Below are positions 56,681 through 64,000 of a stretch of 64,000 nucleotides of DNA, piece by piece. Each line of letters begins with the position of its first letter. Positions within the stretch are counted from its first letter, which is position 1. The position numbers and the translations under genes are program-made. This DNA is from Thinopyrum elongatum. Taxonomy: Eukaryota > Streptophyta > Magnoliopsida > Poales > Poaceae. Below the pieces are notes generated by a model that searched no databases, was not told the origin of the DNA, and saw only the letters and a list, made by a program, of their open reading frames with translations. The stretch lies in contig CM022303.1 of the NCBI GenBank assembly GCA_011799875.1, forward strand, positions 294,202,362 through 294,266,361. The letters run 5' to 3'.

Positions 56681-57189
56681 CTTGTTATCCCGAAATTTTC
56701 AAGCTCGAGTATCTTTTGTCTCTTCTGCTGTGAAACTCCCGCCTCTTCAACCCGCGCCGTGCCTTGTTAGCCCGAAATTTCGACGGCGCAAAAACTCCAT
56801 CCTCATCCGAAATCGGTCCTGCAGCCCACACACGCGAAATCCCCCTTCTACCACTCAGCCGGAAATGCCGCCTTGACATCGCGTGGTCAAAACCGGTGGG
56901 GGTACGTTCGTAACTTACCCCACATATCGGACAAGCGCGTCCCTAAGCCATGGCTCCCCCTTCCTTCCCCTTCGCCTCCATTCGTACACCGAGGCCGCCA
57001 AAACCCGCAAAACCCCACGCTCCTCTGTCGGCCTCCCGACCGCCGCCCAGCCAGAGACTCTTCCCCGACGATGTCGTCCACAGCAACAACTCGACGTCCC
57101 TCATCCACCGCATCGGATGAGGAGCCGTCGTCGTCTCGCCGGATCAGCCGCCCCGTCCTCCACCTCCAAGGAGCTGCCCCGACGTTCGC
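56681..57189 (+). pseudogene. Gene-like 5' region and first exon, cut by an LTR
   Basis: The base composition switches to C-rich with CCGCC and CTCC words, typical of grass 5' untranslated regions. A phrase around CGCGCCTTGTTATCCCGAAATTT is partly repeated at 56687 and 56754. ATG 57071 opens MSSTATTRRPSSTASDEEP, a Ser/Arg-rich start of 40 codons that ends exactly where LTR sequence begins (57190). It could be the first exon of a host gene or a gene fragment carried by a transposon. I do not recognise the product. Confidence 0.35.
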
Positions 57190-58521
57190 TGATGACCCAC
57201 AAGTATAGGGGATCTATCATAGTCCTTTCGATAAATAAGAGTGTCGAAGCCAACGAGGAGCAGAAGGAAATGACAAGCGGTTTTCAGCAAGGTATTCTCT
57301 GCAAGCACTGAAGTTATCGGTAACAGATAGTTGTGTGATAAGATAATTCGTAACGGGTAACAAGTAACAAAAGTAACTAAGGTGTAGCAAGGTGGCCCAA
57401 TCCTTTTTGTAGCAAAGGACAAGCCTGGACAAGCTCTTATATAAAGCAAAGCGCTCCCGAGGACACATGGGAATTACTGTCAAGCTAGTTTTCATCATGC
57501 TCATATGATTCACGTTCGTTACTTTGATAATTTGATATGTGGGTGGACCGGTGCTTGGGTGCTGCCCTTACTTGGACAAGCCTCCCACTTATGATTAACC
57601 CCTCTCGCAAGCATCCACAACTATGAAAGAAGAATTAAGATAAATCTAACCATAGCATGAAACATATGTGTCCAAATCAGCCCCTTACGAAGCAACGCAT
57701 AAACTAGGGTTTAAGCTTCTGTCACTCTAGCAACCCATCATATACTTATTACTTCCCAATGCCTTCCCCTAGGCCCAAATCATGGTGAAGTGTCATGTAG
57801 TCGACATTCACATAACACCACTAGAGGAAAGACAATATACATCTCATCAAAATATCGAACGAATACCAAATTCACATGATTACTTATAACAAGACTTCTC
57901 CGATGTCGTCAGGAACAAACATAACTACTCACAAAGCATATTCATGTTCATAATCAGAGGGGTATTGAATAGCATTAAGGATCTGAACATATGATCTTCC
58001 ACCGAATAAACCAACTAGCATCAACTACAAGGAGTAATCAACACTACTAGCAACCCACAGGTACCAATCTGAGGTTTTGAGACAAAGATCGGATACAACA
58101 GATGAACTAGGGTTTAAGAGGAGATGGTGCTGGTGAAGATGTTGATGGAGATTGACCCCCTCTCAATGAGAGGATCGTTGGTGATGACGATGGTTTTGAT
58201 TTCCCCCTCCCGGAGGGAAGTTTCTCCGGCAGAACAGCTCCGCCGGAGCCCTAGATTGGTTCTGCCCAGGTTCCGCCTCGAGACGGCGGCGCTTCATCCC
58301 GAAAGCTTCATTCTTATTTTTTCCAGGTCAAAACACATCATATAGCAGAAGATGGGCATCAGGGGCTTGCCAGGTGGCCCACAAGGTAGGGAGGCGCGCC
58401 CAGGGGGTAGGGCGCGCCCCCCACCCTTGTGGCTGCCTAGTGGGTCCCCTCAGGTGCTTTCTTCGACCAATATTTTGTATATATTCCAAACTAATTCTCC
58501 GTGAAGTTTCAGGACTTTTGG
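57190..58521. repeat. Single LTR of a further retrotransposon family
   Basis: It starts TGATGACCCACAAGTATAGG and continues for about 1.3 kb without coding capacity, with TATATAAAG at about 57440 and a GC-rich palindromic phrase GGGCGCGCCC near 58408. The layout and the TGATGACCCAC terminus match a common Triticeae LTR that I cannot name. The right side is cut at 58522 by another LTR, so it is either truncated or continues beyond that element. No partner LTR is in the window. Confidence 0.6.
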
Positions 58522-59613
58522 TGTCGTGGTGGGCGCACGGCAGATGCCATGGGATGGCTAAAGAGAGGGATAGGCTCGAGGGCACCGGTGAGCTCCAGAA
58601 GCGAGGTCGGCATGAGCGAGCGCGGGACGCAAGACTTACCCAGGTTCGGGGCTCTCCGGAGAGATAACACCCCTAGTCCTGCCGAGAGTGGTTTATATGT
58701 ATCAGTATAGAGTCACTCCTAGAGCTGTTCGGAGGAGGAAGGAAAACATGCCAGGGCTTAGGCTGCTCCATCTCCTGGTGTATGTGTGTGTTCTACCGAT
58801 GGTCTGATCGCATGTGTTCACCAGTCTTCGCCCGTGTACATGGAGGGCTCCTGGGGGGTTTTATAGGTCAACCCCCCAGGGTTACAATGGTAAAGTTACG
58901 AGGGTGCGAGGCCGGGATGTCAGCGTCTGGGAAGCCAGAGCTGGGACCCGCCGGGTCCCAGGATTCACCGGCTTCTCCGGGCACGGGCCCCATGCACCAG
59001 AGGGCCCTGTTCTCCGTCTTGTTGTGCGTCATGGAGTGGTTGGGCCATCTCAGCTATAGTGGCGCACCGCCTGGTCGCCATCGGCTTGCGTCAGCAGGAC
59101 TGGGGGACACTGTAGCCATGCCGGCCTTGGTCAGCGGAGCAGGTGGGGCACTATTGCCGCGCTCCTGCCAGTCAGAAGAGTTGGTGGGGCACTATAGCCA
59201 CACTCGTCCCCTCTACGGGGACTTGTTCCATCATACGCCTTGGATGGGACGGGAGCTGACCCGTGGCCGGGTTGAGGAAGACGCCACGGGGGCGCTAGCT
59301 TGTTGGAGGAGCCTCGGATTGCCGGGTTCGGCCGGCGTGCGCTGGCAGGCCTGGCCGTGTTGCAGTCTTGGACGGGTTGAAGGACTTGGCCGGGTTGAAA
59401 GACATGGCCAAGTACGAGCCGGATGGAGGGGCGATGCCGGCCCCGATGTTTTTGAAAAGGATCCGGGTTTCGTTTCCTGCCCGGGGTCCATCCCCCCGAT
59501 AGTAGTCCCTGAAGCTGTGAAGGCTCGCCGGCTTCAAGCAAGGGGGACTTTGCAGTTTCACCCCCTGAGAAGGCAACTGATGTTGGTGAAGCTTACGACC
59601 GCCAGGTCCGACA
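58522..59613 (-). repeat. 3' LTR of the minus-strand gypsy element
   Basis: The plus strand starts TGTCGTGGTGGGC and ends GTCCGACA, about 1,092 bp. A minus-strand TATA box CCTATAAAAC lies near 58858-58867. A long plus-strand open frame in this block is not a gene. Confidence 0.65.
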
Positions 59614-59972
59614 ACACCCACTATGTGCCGGCTTCCGGAAGCTGGATCGCGGCATCCCGGCATGGGCGGGAAACTAAGGAGTCCGTCGAATCTTGAAGGG
59701 GAAGGGACACGATCCCTTGGTCTTTGCGCGGGTGCCACATGGCGCTCAGGAGCCGAAGAGGCCTGAAAGGCCACGCGGGTGATGAGACATGACAGCGGGC
59801 TAGGGCCCGCCACTTCGCTCCCTCGGCCCACGCGCACGGATTTATTGCGGCGCCCGCGGGCGGTTGCCCTTCTTGATGCAGTTAAAGCGCACGTGGATTG
59901 TGCGCATTTATTGCGGGGAAGTAGGAGGGGTGGGCGCAACCGATCCCACTTCCCCACGTTCGGACCGTGGCT
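59614..59972 (+). other. Putative promoter region of the antisense gene
   Basis: No coding similarity. The segment lies between the 3' LTR and a TATA box. It has a duplicated GTGGATTGTGCGCATTTATTG-like phrase (compare CGGATTTATTGCGG at 59836 and GCGCATTTATTGCGG at 59902). Confidence 0.45.
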
Positions 59973-59980
59973 TATAAATT
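59973..59980 (+). promoter_or_regulatory. TATA box of the antisense gene
   Basis: TATAAATT in the context GTGGCTTATAAATTGGG, 175 bp before ATG 60148, with pyrimidine-rich sequence (CATCTTCGTCTTCCTCTC) in between as in many plant 5' leaders. Confidence 0.65.
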
Positions 59981-62375
59981 GGGAGGAGGGGGCAGCAGAA
60001 ATCATTCATGCGCGCGCCCCCCATCTTCGTCTTCCTCTCTTCTTCTTGCCTCTGCAACCGCCGCACGCCGCGATGCTCCGCTGCTCTCGAGCGAAACTTC
60101 TCCGCCGCTCCCTCTTCTTGCCTGCACCCACGCGCCCCGCACCACCGATGGCGCTGCCATCGGGCTCATGGATGGGATCCACCATCACCGCGGGGGACGT
60201 CCAGTACTTGCGCGATACGCGGTGGCTGCCGCCAGAGAGGGAGGTGGCCGTGCGCCTACCGGACGGTGAGCAGGAGCCGCAGCCGGAGGGGACCGAGCGT
60301 GTGGTCTTCTTCACCCACTTTAAACGTGGGTTCGGTCTCCCCGTGAGCAACTTCTTCCGCGTGTTCCTGGAGTTCTTCGGGCTCCAGCCGCATCATCTGG
60401 GCGCAAATGTGGTGCTGCAGCTCTCGAGGTTCGTCACCCTGTGCGAGGGGTATCTGGGCGTCGAGCCCACCGTTGACCTCTGGGTAGGCTTCTTCTTCCT
60501 GAAGCAGCAGGGGCCGGAGGCCGTCGTCATGTCTGCCTGCCGGGCCACCGTCATCTCGACGTGGACGCGTGGAGGGTGCCCCAAGATGCCGCTGGAGGAC
60601 TCTGCCAAGAAATGGCAGAACTCCTTCTTCTACGTCCGCAATCTCTACGCGGACCGCATCAACCTGCCGCCCTTCGCCGACGTGATGCCGCAAGCCAAGA
60701 CCAACTGGTCCTACTGTCCCAAGAACCCGGCGCAGGAGGTGCTAAACCTGGTTGCCGGGTGACGGAGATGGCGACGCGGGAGGGGCTCGCCGGGACAGAT
60801 CTTATCGCCGTTTTCATCGCGCGCCGGGTGCTGCCGCTGCAGCGCCGGACGCATATCATCGGCCAGATGATTGGCCCCCAAGACCCCAACCGGATGTCAT
60901 CCTGGCGGTTGATGCCGGAGCAAATCACCGGCCGGGTCAACGATATTTTGAAGGCCGGGCTGAAAGAGGATTGGCAGTTCGGGAAGGTGCCCTACAGCCG
61001 CGGGAACCCGGCACCGGTGGTGAGTCCTTGGTCTCCGTTTTTTGCTATGTCTCAACTTTTCCTCCGCCTCGATGCGATGAGGGAGGTGCTGCTGAACGCC
61101 ATCCGGCACCCATATGACGGAACCACGACACAGGTGGGGGCCGCTCCGCAGGCCGGCTCCAAGGAGTCGGCGACCTTCGCCGGGAACCCGGAGACGGCCG
61201 ACACCGGAGTCGGCAAGACGCGCCGCACGGTTAAGTCTTCGCGCCCCGACCCTTCGTGAGATCTCGAACGGAAGGTGAAACAGGGGGTTCTGATGTATGC
61301 TGACGACACAGCGCCGCCGAGTGGAGGAGAGGGCGACGCGGCCGGGGCCGGGTCGTCCCTCGTGCTGGCGGCAGCCATCCGGCTGCATGGGAAGGGGGAC
61401 GCGGCACCGAGGAAGCCGGCCGCCAAGCGCATGGTGGACCCGGATGCTGGTGGCAAGCTTGGCGCTAAGAAGAGGCGCCGCGTCGCCCCGGTGGCGCCGA
61501 CAAGACCAACCATCCCGACGGTGATCGGGTACGTTTTCTTGCTGGCCTCGGCGAGCCGCCGATTTGTTCTTTTCTTATGTTCCTTCCGCTGTGGTTCAGG
61601 TCGCCACTGTCGATGGCGTTGGCGGCAGCGGATGCCGCGCCCGGGGGTGGCTTCGCGTTCCGGAAGTCCCGGAGCAGCGCCATCGACCGGGATGAGGAGA
61701 TGCCCGACGAGGACCTCGGCCTGCACCCGGACGACGCCGAGGGCCTTGCCTGGCAGGACCGGAACAGGGCCATGGAGGAGATGGAGGCGGCGTTGCCCGA
61801 GCTTGGGCCAGGGCCGCGGAGGCAAGGGAGCGGGCCATCAGGGAGCCGGCATGGCTGGAGATGCCGGCAGGCTTGGAGCCGGCGGAGACGGTCTTCGTGC
61901 CGTCGGCGGCGGTGGGCGACCGGGAGGTCGTGGTGATCGGGGACGACACTGCATCGCAGACCGACGTGGTCGAGTGGGCGGAGGCGTAGGGAGGAGGTAG
62001 GCCCCCCTTGAAGGAGGTGCCGCAGGCGACGGCGGACGCGGCACCGCAGGCGACGCCGGATGGCGCGCCGGAGGGGGCGCCGGCCATGGAGGAGACGGCG
62101 AGCGGCGAGCACGCCCTGGTGGTCAGGCTGCCACCAGCGGCGCCGAGGGGCCATCTAGTCGCCAGGTCGCAGCAAGTCCAGACTGGGCCCAGCCATCCCG
62201 TCTTCGGGCCCCTGACGTAGGAGGAGGCCGCCATGGCCACCGTGAGCAAGCATTTCCGCGGGCGCGCGGAGCGGGTTCAGGCCTTCGCCCAGGCCGAAGC
62301 GGAGCGGGCACGGGAGCTGGAGGGCGCCGTGCTGGTAAGTTTTTTTTCCTCCATCTTCTTTCTTACAGCTAGTCA

Positions 62376-62451
62376 GTGGGGCGCGCTAGCGCACACACTA
62401 GGTGTAGCCCCCGAGATTCGGGCCAACTACGTAGTAGTTGGATTGAATCTT
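62376..62451 (+). repeat. Intron repeat, copy 1
   Basis: A 76-bp segment in the intron 62335-62490, with palindromic GCGCTAGCGC and CTACGTAG words and the phrase TGTAGCCCCCGAGATTCGGG. Copy 2 is at 62619. Confidence 0.9.
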
Positions 62452-62618
62452 CAAATGTTTTGTCTTGCGCTGATTTTTGTTACCTTGCAGCAACTGGATG
62501 CTTACCGGGTTGGCGTCTACAACCGGCTCTTGGACAAGCACCAGCAGCTCATGGCGCGGCTCGCCACCAGGGAGGAGGCGCTCCGCCTTGCTGACGGTAA
62601 GTTTTTTGCGTGCTCTTA

Positions 62619-62695
62619 GTGGGGGCGCGCTAGCGCACCCACTGGGTGTAGCCCCCGAGATTCGGGTCAACTACGTAGTAGTTGGGTCGAATCTT
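62619..62695 (+). repeat. Intron repeat, copy 2
   Basis: A 77-bp segment in the next intron (62597-62753), about 93 percent identical to copy 1 by eye. The two introns have almost the same length (156 and 157 nt). Confidence 0.9.
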
Positions 62696-64000
62696 AAGTA
62701 TTCTTGTTCTTTCTTTGTCTTGACTCTGAATCTTTGCCGCACAACTGCTGTAGCCGAGGTGCCGGCCTGGCGAACCCGACTGATCCGAGCCGGCCACCAG
62801 CGCGACCTGGCTGTCACCTACGCCGACCAACTCTGGGTTGAGGTAGGTGAGCTGAAGGCGGAGGTGGCAGAGGCCCAGCGGGCGCTTGTCGAAGCCGGCC
62901 GGTAGCACGAGTAGCTGCCGGTGACAAGAGCCGGCTACAGGCCAAAGTGGAGCGCCTGACGGCGAAGGCCCAGCGGCAGCTCGTTGAAACGGGCCAGTAG
63001 CGCGACCGGCTGGTCGATGACAAGGGCCAGCTCTAGGCCGAGGTTGAGCGCCTTAAGGCGGAGGTGGCCAAGACAGCGGAGGCCCATCAGGAGGAACTCC
63101 TCCGCCTCAAGGAGGAGCACAGGAACACGGTCGCCGCCAAGGACACCGAGCTGAAGGTGGCTGTTGATAAGTGTGCCGAGTTGGAGAGAGCGCTAGAGGC
63201 GCGCGACCATGCCGGCGACCTGGAGTGGCATGGTACGTTGCTCGAGGCGCAGCACCTGGATGAGACCTTTGCCAGTAAGTGCTTTCTCGTTGGTTTCGTC
63301 GGGTTGTGAAGCCGGCTTTGCTTTTTTGCTGCTGACTGTCTTTCTTCTTGGCAGGGCACTTCCTCAAGACGCAGAGGGCGGCGGAGGAGGTTGTTCATGT
63401 TCAGCGGTCACCCCAGGGGATCGTCGGCTCTAGGCTCAACCTGAATGTCACCTGGAGCTTTCTGGAGATCAAGCAGGCCGCCGAGGCCCGCCTGCAGCTC
63501 TTGGGCGAGCATATGGTGCGGGTTTCATCGGCCGGCATGCAGATGATGGCGGCCCTCTGGCCTGGCGCTGTCACACCGAACAGCTTCACGCGGCTGGCAC
63601 GGTGGCTGGAAGCCGGACCGGCGTGGCTTCATGCGTGGCGTGCTTCTGCGGCCCGTGCCGAAGCCGACGTAGCACTCCGGTTCGTCATGTCCTGGTATCC
63701 GGACCTGGCGCTGGACCGGCTGGTGGCCCAACGAGCCGGTGCGGAGCCCCAGTTATAGGCGGAGGCGGGCCGGATCACCACCAGGGCCAGCTACCTGGCC
63801 TCATTCGTACTCCACGACGAATTCTAGGTGGAGCTGACCGACGACGGCGGGGTGGTGCCGCCCCACAACTTCGGCTTGCTGCTGGACGACCCGAAACGCA
63901 GCTCTAAGGAGATGGGCGTCTACGCCGACGACGAGGATGCCTGGTTGCCTGATACCGGCACCTCGGCGGACCCGGAGGCCACCGAGGAGGAACCGGCGGC

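Larger units (their letters stand above)
58522..64000 (-). mobile_element. Ty3/gypsy element in minus orientation, 3' part, runs off the window
   Basis: An LTR-like block (58522-59613) is followed by a purine-rich tract on the minus strand (CATAGTGGGTGT) and by the antisense gene on the plus strand to the end of the window. This is the arrangement seen from the 3' end in the other gypsy elements. Gag-pol would lie to the right, outside the window. TSD and second LTR cannot be checked here. Confidence 0.7.
60148..64000 (+). pseudogene. Antisense gene of the minus-strand gypsy element, several exons
   Basis: ATG 60148 opens MALPSGSWMGSTITAGDV. The N-terminal domain is the best preserved of the set: VFFTHFKRGFGLPVSNFFRV, FLEFFGLQPHHLGANVV and CEGYLGVEPTVDLWVGFFFL. 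A one-base frameshift near 60762 precedes VTEMATREGLAGTDLIAVF, and a TGA lies at 61257. Introns with GT-AG borders: 61529-61599, 62335-62490, 62597-62753 and 63275-63354. The linker is acidic and Ala/Pro-rich. From about 62230 the protein is coiled coil (AEAERARELEGAV, TREEALRLADG), broken by a series of TAG codons near 62903-63035. The C-terminal block (MMAALWPGAVTPNSFTRLAR, ASAARAEADVALRFVM) matches that at 38535-38900. The gene runs off the window. Confidence 0.8.

Noticed and set aside
58782..59696. A 304-codon plus-strand open frame
   Set aside because: It lies almost entirely within the LTR of a minus-strand gypsy element, has no recognisable domain and mixes low-complexity Gly/Arg/Pro runs. 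It is a chance frame in GC-rich sequence.
1..64000. tRNA, rRNA or snoRNA genes
   Set aside because: No clover-leaf-like A and B box pairs or rRNA segments were recognised. The tRNA-like words seen are primer binding sites next to LTRs.

Overview
The window is plant nuclear DNA, most likely from a Triticeae grass (wheat, barley, rye or a close relative). It is a nest of transposable elements with no complete host gene. The evidence is dense LTR retrotransposons in nested order with intact target-site duplications (TSDs), a CACTA terminus with grass-type subterminal repeats, Copia and Ty3/gypsy polyproteins of plant type, GT-AG introns, and a fragment of a plant F-box/FBD gene. The genus assignment is an inference from general familiarity with these families. 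Family names (Sabrina-like, Fatima-like) are tentative.

Layout. 1-270: tail of a minus-strand Copia RNase H. It is cut at 271 by a CACTA element, seen as 271-1191 and 5997 to about 10184, which carries subterminal repeats and the last exon of an F-box/FBD gene. A 4.8-kb non-autonomous gypsy element (1192-5991, TSD acagg) sits inside the CACTA. 10185-14875: 3' part of an old minus-strand gypsy element. Pieces that may belong to the same old host reappear at 15529-15726, 23736-23763, 30510-30659 and 43428-44319. They are separated by a CTCGTTAA-rich insertion (14876-15528), a Copia element (15727-23735, TSD tctgg), a pol-less gypsy-type element (23764-30509, TSD gggac) and a nearly complete gypsy element (30660-43427, TSD atgac). 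44320-54389: a gypsy element whose two LTRs belong to different families and which has no TSD. 54396 to about 56015: a tandem array with an exact 497-bp period. 56016-57189: AT-rich DNA and a gene-like first exon. 57190-58521: one LTR of another family. 58522 to the window end: a further minus-strand gypsy element.

The recurrent theme is an extra, intron-containing gene on the strand opposite to gag-pol, between integrase and the 3' LTR, in five gypsy elements (3332-4998, 11440-14313, 38535-42294, 49263-53082, 60148-64000). Where complete it has an N-terminal domain resembling the Pfam plant family called 'putative gypsy type transposon', an acidic or Pro/Ser-rich linker, a long coiled coil and a conserved C-terminal block. 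Three copies have a TATA box just upstream, so the gene probably has its own promoter. Antisense extra ORFs are known in Tat-lineage Ty3/gypsy elements, and the dual RNase H of the 30.7-43.4-kb element fits that lineage.

The coding regions are decayed in a characteristic way. Long reading frames stay in register and are broken mainly by TAG, TAA and TGA codons that one C-to-T change would produce from CAG, CAA or CGA, as expected from deamination of methylated cytosines in silenced transposons. All ages, divergences and junctions here were judged by eye.
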